From contig DANS01000014.1 of the NCBI GenBank assembly GCA_002497345.1, forward strand, positions 10,812-52,643: a DNA stretch of 41,832 nt, read 5' to 3'. Both the position numbers and the translations under genes were made by a program. The notes beneath the pieces were generated by a model. That model had not been told where the DNA came from. It saw only the letters and a list, made by a program, of their open reading frames with translations, and ran no database searches. Position 1 is the stretch's first letter. Each line of letters starts with the position of its first letter. This DNA comes from Thermoproteus sp. UBA157 (lineage in GTDB: Archaea; Thermoproteota; Thermoprotei; Thermoproteales; Thermoproteaceae). Below, piece after piece: positions 30,301 to 37,564 of the stretch.

Positions 30301-31236
30301 TTAAGATGTTCCGCGTTGCTGATCTTCCTCTTCGTCCTCGCCGGGGAGCTTCATGAGGGCGATCCTCTTGGGCCTCTCTTCGCGCATCTCTTGCTTGAGC
30401 TTATCGGCGTATTTGGACGCTAAAGCGTCTACTATAGACATGATGTGCTTGGTGGTGTTGTTCTCGGTGGACAAGAACTCATGTAACCTCCCTTCGTCTA
30501 AATGTTTAGAAAGCACAGGGTCCATGGGTATTTGGCCGAGAAACGGAACGCCGGCTTTTTCGGCTATTCTCCTCCCAGCGCCTTCGCCGAAAACGTAATA
30601 TGTTTTGCCGTTATCGGGACATACGAAACAACACATATTCTCGACGATGCCGGCTATGGGGATCTGAACCTTCCGGGAGAAATCTATGGCCTTTATTACT
30701 ATTCTGCGCGAGACCTCGGAGGGTATGGTGACTATTATGCTGCCGTCTATGCCTCCTTGAAGACTCTGGGCAATAGTCAATGGAGCGTCGCCTGTACCAG
30801 GCGGCAGATCGACCATCAAGAGATCGAGCTGTCCCCAATCCACCTGGGATATGAAGTCCCTTAAGGCTTGGGTGACCAGAGGCCCCCTCCAGATAACCGC
30901 AGTGTCCTCGCCCGGCAACATGAAGTCTATGGAGACGACCTTAACGCCAAAAGGCCCCGATACGGGAATTATCTTGCCGGTCTTAGAGTCGACATAGAGA
31001 GACTGATCGGTGACGCCCAACAACTTGGGGATAGTCGGCCCATATATATCGCCGTCTAGGATGCCGACCTTGTAGCCGCGTAGGGCGAAGCCCAAGGCGA
31101 CGGCGGCGGTGACCAGCGATTTGCCGACGCCGCCTTTACCCGATATTGTGACTAGTTTTACCTTAACGCCTTTCAGATAGTCGGCGAGCGAGCCCGGAGG
31201 GGCTGCGCCTCCTCGTACGTTGACTCTTACGCTCAT
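30301..31236 (-). CDS. mrp: Mrp/NBP35-family Fe-S cluster carrier ATPase
   Basis: 311 residues from the ATG at 31236. A 34-codon upstream extension is rejected because it runs into the preceding gene and a TATA-like ATATATAC lies about 30 nt before 31236. Deviant Walker A ISGKGGVGKSLVTAAVALG, DGDIYGPTIPKLLG, MVDLPPGTGDAPL and the CCFVCPD cluster-binding cysteine motif identify the family. These proteins bind and deliver [4Fe-4S] clusters. Clients nearby could include MoaA and the Fe-S protein at 27268 (inference). Confidence 0.94.
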   Translation of the reverse strand: MSVRVNVRGGAAPPGSLADYLKGVKVKLVTISGKGGVGKSLVTAAVALGFALRGYKVGILDGDIYGPTIPKLLGVTDQSLYVDSKTGKIIPVSGPFGVKVVSIDFMLPGEDTAVIWRGPLVTQALRDFISQVDWGQLDLLMVDLPPGTGDAPLTIAQSLQGGIDGSIIVTIPSEVSRRIVIKAIDFSRKVQIPIAGIVENMCCFVCPDNGKTYYVFGEGAGRRIAEKAGVPFLGQIPMDPVLSKHLDEGRLHEFLSTENNTTKHIMSIVDALASKYADKLKQEMREERPKRIALMKLPGEDEEEDQQRGTS

Positions 31237-31274
31237 ACCGCACTTCTCCCGAAGGTAAGTATATATCTTATTCC

Positions 31275-31760
31275 TCACAACACGCGACGGACGATTTCCT
31301 CGAACTCGCGGACGACATCGCCGCCTAGGCGCGTCCATTTATTCAAGAGCCCGCAGGCTACGACGAAGAGGGGCATCTTGTCGTATAAGCTCTCGCACCT
31401 AACGTCTATCGTCAACGCCAGATTCCCATCTAGACACAACATCCTTAGCCCTATATCTTTCGCCAGCGGCAGATCCACGGTTGCGGTCCCAATTCTCGAC
31501 TTTACGAGGCCGTCCAGGGCTACGCTAGCGCCCTCGTCTTGACAAGGCACAGGGAGGCTACAATATGCCGTAGCTCGGTCGTTCAACCCGTAAAACACCA
31601 CGCCCACGGGCGCTCCGTTAGTTAGGGGCGAGTTCTTGTCGAAATGCAAGCCAGCTACTACGAACCCGTCCAGCGATGCGGCGTAGGGCTGGTATAGCCC
31701 CAAGGTTCCCGAGTAGTTCTGATATAGCCACTCGACTAGCTGGAGAAGCTCCTCGCACAT
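31275..31760 (-). CDS. Protein of unknown function
   Basis: 161 residues, unrecognised. A mixed alpha/beta protein with several cysteines (Cys2, CSLPVPC, LCLDG, RCES, ACG) but no clear metal motif. An N-terminal helix (MCEELLQLVEWLYQNYSG) is followed by strands such as GAPVGVVFYGLND and ALTIDVRCESL. It ends 38 nt before the mrp start on the same strand. GC-rich codon use supports a real gene. A TATA-like AATTTAATG lies upstream on the minus strand. Confidence 0.6.
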   Translation of the reverse strand: MCEELLQLVEWLYQNYSGTLGLYQPYAASLDGFVVAGLHFDKNSPLTNGAPVGVVFYGLNDRATAYCSLPVPCQDEGASVALDGLVKSRIGTATVDLPLAKDIGLRMLCLDGNLALTIDVRCESLYDKMPLFVVACGLLNKWTRLGGDVVREFEEIVRRVL

Positions 31761-31789
31761 ATCTTTAATTTAATGCGTTATTTAACGCG

Positions 31790-31839
31790 GTGAGGTGGGC
31801 CCGTCATCGCGGATAGGTGAAGAGAAATCTGGGTTCTGA
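31790..31839 (+). ncRNA. Candidate C/D box sRNA upstream of rps2
   Basis: D box CTGA (31836-31839) follows a 12-nt guide (31824-31835) and a C'-like GTGAAGA (31817-31823). A 3-nt spacer separates C' from a D'-like CGGA (31810-31813), preceded by a 13-nt guide (31797-31809) and a degenerate C box GTGAGGT (31790-31796). Spacing matches archaeal C/D sRNAs. The C box deviates from RTGATGA at two positions, which lowers confidence. Confidence 0.4.
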
Positions 31840-31847
31840 GGGGAAAC

Positions 31848-31857
31848 AATTATAAAG
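31848..31857 (+). promoter_or_regulatory. TATA element of rps2
   Basis: AATTATAAAG centred 25 nt before the ATG at 31877, with an A/G-rich BRE-like stretch (GGGGAAAC) upstream. Confidence 0.6.
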
Positions 31858-31876
31858 GAATCGATCTGTCGCTTCG

Positions 31877-32506
31877 ATGAGCGAGGGCGGGGAGTATGAG
31901 TACCTGGTCCCACTGGAGAAGTACTTGTCCTCAGGCATAAGGCTTGGCACGAAGATGTCGAATAAGTACCTCGAAAAGATGGGGTTCATCTATGCCGTGA
32001 GGCCGGACGGATTAAGGATATTCGACATCAGGAAGATCGATGAGAGGTTGAGGATAGCGGCTAAGTTCATAGCCAGATACAGCCCAGATAGAGTGTTGGT
32101 CCACACAACTAGGCCGTACGGCTTCAGGCCGATAGAGATGTTCTGCAAATACGTCGGTTGCAAGTACATAGCGGGGAGGTTCACGCCGGGCATATTGACG
32201 AACCCCTACCTCCCGGAGTACATGGAGATCGACCTCTTGATAGTAGTGGACCCCAAGCTGGATTCGCAAGCCGTGAGGGAGGCGGCCATAATGGGCATAC
32301 CCGTCGTTGCCCTCGTCGATACGGATACTCCGCATGAGTTCATAGACTTAATGATACCCTGTAACAATAAGGGGAGGAGGAGCCTCGCGCTTATATTCTG
32401 GATCTTGGCGAGGCAAGTACTCAGAGAAAGGGGAGAGTTGAAGCCGGATCAAGACCTCCCCGTGCCGCCTGAGGAGTTCGAGACGAAGCTTGTAGAAACT
32501 AGATAA
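31877..32506 (+). CDS. rps2: Ribosomal protein S2
   Basis: 209 residues. The archaeal S2 (uS2) signature is clear: VPLEKYLSSGIRLGTK, FDIRKIDERLRIAAKF, RFTPGILTNPYLP, VVDPKLDSQAVREAA and ALVDTDTPHEFID. It is a small-subunit protein of the head/platform. It heads a close-packed S2-MEMO-IPP isomerase set; in many archaea rps2 sits beside MEMO and mevalonate-pathway genes, so the context is conserved. Confidence 0.97.
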   Translation: MSEGGEYEYLVPLEKYLSSGIRLGTKMSNKYLEKMGFIYAVRPDGLRIFDIRKIDERLRIAAKFIARYSPDRVLVHTTRPYGFRPIEMFCKYVGCKYIAGRFTPGILTNPYLPEYMEIDLLIVVDPKLDSQAVREAAIMGIPVVALVDTDTPHEFIDLMIPCNNKGRRSLALIFWILARQVLRERGELKPDQDLPVPPEEFETKLVETR

Positions 32507-32526
32507 AGACGACCTCAACATGCTTT

Positions 32527-33372
32527 ATGGCCAGAGTAAGGAGGCCGGCCGTCGCCGGATATTTTTACGAGGCCGATAGGCAAGCCCTTCTGGAGCGGAT
32601 AAAGTGGAGTATAAATCACGAACTCGGCCCCAAGGCAGAATCCCTAAGCCCCGATGGCTCGAGGGCTTTAGGCGTCGTGGCGCCCCACGCAGGCTATATG
32701 TATTCGGGCCCCGTGGCCGCCTGGGCGTACGCAGCGCTTAAAGGCTACGGGAAGCCCGACACAGTGGTCGTGATTGGGCCGAACCACTACGGCGTAGGAG
32801 CGCCCGTGGCTATCATGAGGTCGGGCGTTTGGGAGACCCCTCTGGGCTCGCTCGAGGTGGACGAGGAGTTATCCGAGTTCTTGATCTCCCATCACAAATC
32901 CCTCGAGGACGACTTCTACGCCTTCTCCAAGGAGCACTCCATAGAGGTGCATCTGCCGTTTATACAATACTTCTTCGGCGACGTTAAGATAGTGCCAATA
33001 GCCCTTTGGCGCCAGACGCCCTCCACCGCGAAGGAGCTGGGAGCGGCCCTAGCGAGGGCCGTATCCTCGTTTAAAAAGAAAATAGTGATTATCGCTAGTA
33101 GCGATCTTAACCACTACGAACATCACGAGATAACTGTTAAAAAAGACGAGATAGCTATATCGGAAATCCTGAAGGGAGACGTCGATAAGTTCTTCGAGGT
33201 GATATCTAAATACGATATATCGGCTTGCGGCATAGGGCCTATAGGCGCCTTGATGAAGGCGGCATCTGAGTTGGGCTTTAGGGCCAAGTTGTTGAAACAC
33301 GCCACGTCGGGAGATACCAGCGGCTACAAGGAGGAGACGGTAGGATACGCCAGCGTTCTGTTCTACTCATGA
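32527..33372 (+). CDS. MEMO1-family protein (AmmeMemoRadiSam system protein B)
   Basis: 281 residues. The family core is visible: RRPAVAGYFYEAD at the N-terminus, APHAGYMYSGPVAAWAY, VVIGPNHYGVG, EHSIEVHLPF and SSDLNHYE, with conserved histidines and a Cys in ISACGIGP that form the metal site in the fold related to non-haem iron dioxygenases. Its cellular role in archaea is unclear; it is repeatedly found next to mevalonate-pathway genes, as here. Its stop overlaps the start of the isomerase gene by 4 nt. Confidence 0.93.
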   Translation: MARVRRPAVAGYFYEADRQALLERIKWSINHELGPKAESLSPDGSRALGVVAPHAGYMYSGPVAAWAYAALKGYGKPDTVVVIGPNHYGVGAPVAIMRSGVWETPLGSLEVDEELSEFLISHHKSLEDDFYAFSKEHSIEVHLPFIQYFFGDVKIVPIALWRQTPSTAKELGAALARAVSSFKKKIVIIASSDLNHYEHHEITVKKDEIAISEILKGDVDKFFEVISKYDISACGIGPIGALMKAASELGFRAKLLKHATSGDTSGYKEETVGYASVLFYS

Positions 33373-34427
33373 TAGACAAGCGCAAGAACGACCACATATT
33401 CCTCGCCTCGTCGCCCGAGTCGCAAATCGGCGAGAGCTGGCTGGACGAAGTGATCCTGATACACAAGGCGTTGCCCGAGCTGGATCTAGACGACGTGGAT
33501 ACGAAGGCCGTGTTCCTAGGGCGCGAGATCTCAATGCCGTTTATAATCGGGGCCATGACAGGCGGGACAGAGCTGGCGGAGAAGATAAACGCTAGGTTGG
33601 CTAAGGCGGCCGAGGAGCTCAGAGTGCCTATGTATGTGGGCTCGCAACGCATAGGCATAATCAAGCCGGAGGCCAGGCAGAGCTTCGAGGTCGTTAAGGC
33701 GAACGCGCCCTCGATACCCAAAATAGCCAACTTGGGGGCCCCTCAGATATCTAGGTTGCCCGACGAGCAGTTACTGCGCTGGGCCGAGGAGGCCGTGGCC
33801 ATGATAGACGCAGCCGCGCTTGCCGTGCACCTAAACCCGGCTCAAGAGGTGTTCCAGCCTGAGGGCGAGCCCTATTTCAGGAACGTCCTGGCCAAGTTGA
33901 GGTTCCTTAAGAAGGAGCTGAAGGTTCCTCTAATAGTAAAGGAGGTGGGAAACGGCATTTCGATGGAAGTGGCGAAGCTCCTAAACGGCATAGCCGATAT
34001 AATCGACGTGGCAGGCGCCGGCGGCACGTCGTTTATAACCATAGAGGGGCTGAGGGCCAAGGAGGCGAGGCCGGAGCTCTACGAGATCTCGGAGGAGTTC
34101 AAGACGTGGGGGATCCCTACGGCCGCGGCGATATGTGAAGTAAAAAGCGCTTTCAAAGGCCCCGTCATAGCATCCGGCGGTATTCGGAGCGGCCTCGACG
34201 GGGCAAGGGCGCTGAGTTTAGGCGCCGATTACTTTTCGGCGTCTCAGCCGCTCCTAAAGGCGGCCTTGGAGGACAGAGCTGCGCAAGCCTTGTCGAGAAT
34301 ACGCCAGGAGCTGAGCATAGCCATGTTCCTAGTCGGTGCCGCGGACATAAATGAGCTCAAGAAAGCCCCCAAGGTGCTCGGCCCTAGGCTAGAGTCTTGG
34401 TTGAGACAACGCGGCATAATCTGTTAG
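33369..34427 (+). CDS. fni: Isopentenyl-diphosphate delta-isomerase, type 2 (FMN-dependent)
   Basis: 352 residues. It equilibrates IPP and DMAPP, the building blocks of archaeal lipids. Motifs: RKNDHI at the N-terminus, IGAMTGGTE, VGSQRIGI, LGAPQ, VKEVGNGIS, DVAGAGGTSF and the phosphate loop ASGGIRSGLDGARALSLGAD. These define the TIM-barrel type 2 class, unrelated to type 1 IDI. The ATG overlaps the MEMO stop (ATGA), implying coupled translation. Confidence 0.96.
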   Translation: MIDKRKNDHIFLASSPESQIGESWLDEVILIHKALPELDLDDVDTKAVFLGREISMPFIIGAMTGGTELAEKINARLAKAAEELRVPMYVGSQRIGIIKPEARQSFEVVKANAPSIPKIANLGAPQISRLPDEQLLRWAEEAVAMIDAAALAVHLNPAQEVFQPEGEPYFRNVLAKLRFLKKELKVPLIVKEVGNGISMEVAKLLNGIADIIDVAGAGGTSFITIEGLRAKEARPELYEISEEFKTWGIPTAAAICEVKSAFKGPVIASGGIRSGLDGARALSLGADYFSASQPLLKAALEDRAAQALSRIRQELSIAMFLVGAADINELKKAPKVLGPRLESWLRQRGIIC

Positions 34428-34455
34428 CCTTAAAAATCCACGCAGAGACCTTAAC

Positions 34456-34776
34456 ATGTGCCCCAAATGCGGTAGTCAGCGCGTCAAGGTAACTCCGGCC
34501 GGCAATTACGTGTGTACGTCTTGCGGATATTCCTGGCCGATGCCCACGGCCGAACTAGGCTGGGCGCACAGGATATTTCTCGTCGAGAAGCTCTATGAAG
34601 AGTTCAAGGACGCGAAGCCCCTAGATTGCGCCAAGTTGAAGGAGGAAATAATTAGGAAGGGCGCCACCGCTCAAGAGGCGAGCAGAATAGCTAGGAGGAT
34701 AGCCAGGAGGAACATGAAATTGACAAACAATAAGAAGGAAAAGGATGCGCTGAGAGAGGCCTTGGAGAGCTGCTAG
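34456..34776 (+). CDS. Zinc-ribbon protein of unknown function
   Basis: 106 residues. A TFIIB/TFIIS-like zinc ribbon at residues 2-23 (CPKCGSQRVKV and CTSCGYSW) is followed by a charged helical region (about 35-100) with a KKEKD tail. It could bind nucleic acid or a ribosome-related complex; no family is recognised. A TATA-like CTTAAAAAT (34430-34438) lies 22-26 nt before the ATG. The stop codon shares the palindromic CTAG with the convergent rpl2 stop. Confidence 0.7.
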   Translation: MCPKCGSQRVKVTPAGNYVCTSCGYSWPMPTAELGWAHRIFLVEKLYEEFKDAKPLDCAKLKEEIIRKGATAQEASRIARRIARRNMKLTNNKKEKDALREALESC

Positions 34777-35507
34777 ATTTTCTGTTGCGCGCGGGCCCTT
34801 CTGCAACCGCGCCCGGTACATCTCGATGCTATGAAGCCGACCTTTTGACCCGGCGGAGCGGTTCTGGGAACCGGCGTTCCTCCCTTCGGGTGGCTCCCTC
34901 CGCCGTGTGGATGCGCATAGGGCGACATGGCCTTGCCCCTTACCGTCGGCCATTTCCAAGCCTTGGCCCTAGATCTATGGTACTTAGCGCCGGCCTTCAA
35001 GAGCGGCTTCTCTATTCTGCCCCCTCCGGCGACTATCCCCACCGTCGCCCTGGCATCGGAGCTCACATCCACGACGCGGCCGCTGGGAAGTCTGATGGAG
35101 GTCTTCCCCTCCTCGACTTTATGAGCCAAGACAACCGCGTATGTGCCGCCAGATCTGGCATACTTGCCGCCATCTCCGTACATCTTCTCCACGTTGAACA
35201 CCATGGTGCCCTCCGGTATCTTGCGGAGCGGAAGCACGTTGCCAGGCTTAACTGGCGCGTCCTCGCCTATCTCGATCCTCTGCCCCACGTACATGCCCTC
35301 AGCCGCGAAGTTGAAGAACTCGGTGCCGTCAGCGAGCCTTATCCTAGCAACGGGGGCGTTCAGCCCCGGCTCGTGCAACAACTCGACGACATAGCCGTAG
35401 CCCGATACGCTTCGCGGATACCTCACAGCGCCATCTCTCTTCCAGCTGGGGGATCTAAACTGGCTTCCGCCCCTCCCCCTCCTCTGCACTAGTATGCGCT
35501 TACCCAC
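34773..35507 (-). CDS. rpl2: Ribosomal protein L2
   Basis: 244 residues starting at GTG (MGKRILVQRRGRGGSQFR). uL2 hallmarks: EPGLNAPVARIRLADG, the KRH-type region KYHRSRAKAWKWPTVRGKAM and SPYAHPHGGGSHPKGG, containing the conserved histidine near the peptidyl-transferase centre. It is separated from the S10 ribosomal operon, standing alone between a zinc-ribbon gene and the endonuclease-like gene. Its promoter is the bidirectional TATA at 35527-35534. Confidence 0.97.
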   Translation of the reverse strand: MGKRILVQRRGRGGSQFRSPSWKRDGAVRYPRSVSGYGYVVELLHEPGLNAPVARIRLADGTEFFNFAAEGMYVGQRIEIGEDAPVKPGNVLPLRKIPEGTMVFNVEKMYGDGGKYARSGGTYAVVLAHKVEEGKTSIRLPSGRVVDVSSDARATVGIVAGGGRIEKPLLKAGAKYHRSRAKAWKWPTVRGKAMSPYAHPHGGGSHPKGGTPVPRTAPPGQKVGFIASRCTGRGCRRARAQQKI

Positions 35508-35526
35508 GGCACGCGAAGCCCCAAGC

Positions 35527-35534
35527 TATATAAA
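35527..35534. promoter_or_regulatory. Bidirectional TATA box between rpl2 and the endonuclease-like gene
   Basis: TATATAAA is nearly self-complementary and is centred about 23 nt from the rpl2 GTG (minus strand) and 24 nt from the GTG at 35554 (plus strand). One element thus fits leaderless starts in both directions. Confidence 0.55.
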
Positions 35535-35553
35535 CATTACTGGAATATCCGAC

Positions 35554-35844
35554 GTGAACCTGCTCGAGGAGCAAGTCATCAACGACCTCAAGTCGAGGGG
35601 GTTCAAGATCCTCGAAAGGATAGATGAGGGGCTCTTCGTGGCCGAGAAGAACGACCGATATCTGTTCTACGTAATGGTGGAGGGCGTGGAGAAGCCCTTG
35701 AGGCAACTGTACAGAGTGCTCAACATGGGCGAGAGCATGTCTATGTCCGTGGTGTTGGCCCTAGTGAGCAACGACGGCGTGGTGACGTACTACTTCGCGC
35801 ATAAATTGAGGTTGCCCAAGAACGTCCATGCTCAAACTGCTTGA
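35554..35844 (+). CDS. Probable structural (beta) subunit of the tRNA-splicing endonuclease
   Basis: 96 residues from the GTG at 35554, chosen by the TATA distance; an ATG at 35494 would overlap rpl2. The C-terminal half follows the EndA pattern: LRQLYRVLNMGESM, then SMSVVLALVSNDGVVTYYFA, as in the GDVTYY end of splicing endonucleases, preceded by LKSRGFKILERIDEGLFVA. The catalytic His and Lys of active subunits are not seen, so it would be the non-catalytic partner in a crenarchaeal alpha2-beta2 enzyme. Such an enzyme is needed for the two-intron tRNA-Thr here. A general unknown protein is the alternative. Confidence 0.55.
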   Translation: MNLLEEQVINDLKSRGFKILERIDEGLFVAEKNDRYLFYVMVEGVEKPLRQLYRVLNMGESMSMSVVLALVSNDGVVTYYFAHKLRLPKNVHAQTA

Positions 35845-36124
35845 GAAGCTCACGTCGATATCTAGGGAAAAAGGCGTTAGAATAGAAATCTATTTCAATA
35901 AATGCAAGGGGAGGTTGTTAATAGACAAGGAGGTGAAGGCGCTCGACGAATACGGAAACGTGGCGCCTTGGGGACGCGCCTTCCCGGGAATATCGATTCA
36001 GAACGTGTTCGACCAATGCCGCGTCAAAAAAGTGGTGGTATACAAGGGCTCCGAGAGGATGCTAGAAGGCGAGGATCTGGAGTCCGTGGTCCGCGAACTC
36101 TCATCATACGGTCGGTATACCTAA
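35828..36124 (+). CDS. Protein of unknown function
   Basis: 98 residues, not recognised. An alpha/beta protein with RIEIYFNKCKGRLLIDKEVK, PWGRAFPGISIQNVFDQC and KVVVYKGSERML. It starts within the last 17 nt of the endonuclease-like gene, so it is probably translated from the same transcript and may have a related role. No metal or nucleotide motif is visible apart from two cysteines. Confidence 0.55.
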   Translation: MLKLLEKLTSISREKGVRIEIYFNKCKGRLLIDKEVKALDEYGNVAPWGRAFPGISIQNVFDQCRVKKVVVYKGSERMLEGEDLESVVRELSSYGRYT

Positions 36125-36127
36125 AAA

Positions 36128-36137
36128 CACTTAAAGT
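36128..36137 (+). promoter_or_regulatory. TATA element of pyk
   Basis: CACTTAAAGT centred about 24 nt before the ATG at 36156, consistent with a leaderless transcript. Confidence 0.5.
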
Positions 36138-36155
36138 AACAGCAGATTTACAACG

Positions 36156-37499
36156 ATGTATACTAAGATTGTAGTCACTCTAGGGCCCTCGACCGACAGG
36201 CTGCCCGACTTGTCCCCGTTGTTGGAGATCGCCGACGGCGTCAGGATCAATATGTCGCACGCTACCGAGCAAGAGCTGAGAGCTAGGCTGAGGGCGGTCA
36301 GAGCCTTCGAGGAGAGGACCGGGAAGCCGATCGCCGTGATAGCCGATCTGAGGGGGCCGAGCGTGAGGACAGGCTTGATGCAACCCTTGCGGATAAACGC
36401 CGGCGATAAGGTCTTGTTCAAGCTGGCCGAACGGGGCGACGGCGGGTTCATACCAATACCAAGGCGCGAGTTCTTCGAGACCGTCGAGAAAGGCGACGAG
36501 GTGCTCATGCTGGACGGCAAACTGGTGCTCAAGGTGGTCGAAGTCTCGGGGCAATCCGCCGCGGCCATAGCGGCGTCTTCAGGCGAAGTGGCGAGCAACA
36601 AGGCTGTGGTGATCAAGGGGAAAGACTTCGATATACCTCTGCCCGTAGAGGAGGACCTCATAGCCTTGAAGACGCTCTCCAAATACGGAGAAGACGTGGA
36701 CTACGTGGCGCTCAGCTTGGTCAAAAACGGCGAAGGGGTCTCTCTCATGAGAAAAACCGTGGCCGAGCACGGCCTCACATCCGACGTGATGGTCAAGGTG
36801 GAGACAAAGGGAGCCGTGGATCGTATAGACGAGATACTAGAGATCGCAGATTACATAGTCGTGGCGCGGGGGGATCTAGCGCTGCACTACGGACTCGAGC
36901 ACATACCGAAAGTACAGAGGGCCTTGGTCGAAAAAGCGCTTGCCAGAGGGAAGCCCGTGGCCGTGGCCACCCAGCTGTTGGACTCCATGCAAGCAAACCC
37001 AACGCCGACCAGAGCCGAGGTGAACGACGTGTACAACGCGGCATCTCTCGGAGTGGACTCCTTGTGGCTAACCAACGAGACGGCCAGCGGCAATTATCCC
37101 GTGGAGGCCGCCGCGTGGCTGAGGAGGATAATAGCCCTCGTCGACGTTCAACCGCCCCAAAGGCCCTCGCCGGCTAACGCCAGGGATAGGTTCGCCGCTG
37201 CCGTGGCCGACATGGCCGGAGATCTAGGGGCCGAGATCGCCGTTTATTCCATGACGGGAACCTTGGCCAAGAGGATTGCTAAGTTCAGGCCGCCCGTGAG
37301 GATATATGCCGGCGTTAGGGAGCGTCCGATAGCCAGGAGGCTGGCCCTCATATGGGGGATCGAGCCTTTGTTGATCCCGGCCCACAGCTACGAGGAAGGG
37401 CTGGAGAAGCTCATGTCGCGTTTCCCCGACAGGATGTTGGTAGCCACCTACGGACTTAAGGGCGGAGTACACACAATAAAAATACACATCAGAGAGTAG
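36156..37499 (+). CDS. pyk: Pyruvate kinase
   Basis: 447 residues. Final ATP-forming step of glycolysis, phosphoenolpyruvate plus ADP to pyruvate. Motifs: TLGPST, GVRINMSHA (Arg, Asn, Ser at the active site), ADLRGPSVRTG, KVETKGAVDRIDEI (Lys and Glu of the metal site), VVARGDLALHYG and VATQLLDSM. The C-terminal domain (about 330-447) is present but lacks an obvious fructose-1,6-bisphosphate loop; Thermoproteus tenax pyruvate kinase is known for limited allosteric control. Enolase, the preceding enzyme, is encoded 1.6 kb downstream on the same strand beyond cysS. Confidence 0.96.
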   Translation: MYTKIVVTLGPSTDRLPDLSPLLEIADGVRINMSHATEQELRARLRAVRAFEERTGKPIAVIADLRGPSVRTGLMQPLRINAGDKVLFKLAERGDGGFIPIPRREFFETVEKGDEVLMLDGKLVLKVVEVSGQSAAAIAASSGEVASNKAVVIKGKDFDIPLPVEEDLIALKTLSKYGEDVDYVALSLVKNGEGVSLMRKTVAEHGLTSDVMVKVETKGAVDRIDEILEIADYIVVARGDLALHYGLEHIPKVQRALVEKALARGKPVAVATQLLDSMQANPTPTRAEVNDVYNAASLGVDSLWLTNETASGNYPVEAAAWLRRIIALVDVQPPQRPSPANARDRFAAAVADMAGDLGAEIAVYSMTGTLAKRIAKFRPPVRIYAGVRERPIARRLALIWGIEPLLIPAHSYEEGLEKLMSRFPDRMLVATYGLKGGVHTIKIHIRE

Positions 37500-37500
37500 C

Positions 37501-37549
37501 GTGGGGAGATGCACCTAACCTGACCGGTGAGGAGCTCACGGTACGCCGA
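37501..37549 (+). ncRNA. Candidate C/D box sRNA with a guide matching 23S rRNA
   Basis: The layout is GTGGGGA (C-like, 37501-37507), a 12-nt guide, CTGA (D', 37520-37523), a 3-nt spacer, GTGAGGA (C', 37527-37533), a 12-nt guide (37534-37545) and CCGA (D-like, 37546-37549). Within the second guide, CTCACGGTAC is complementary to GTACCGTGAG, a nearly universal 23S rRNA sequence (E. coli region near 455-465, from memory). The outer boxes are degenerate, the inner ones good. It fills the gap between the convergent pyk and cysS genes. Confidence 0.45.
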
Positions 37550-37564
37550 CTGTTAAGCCCGCCG

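Noticed and set aside
31237..31338. Upstream extension of the Mrp ATPase
   Set aside because: Arg-rich sequence overlapping the preceding gene; the ATG at 31236 has a TATA-like element at a good distance and begins the family domain.
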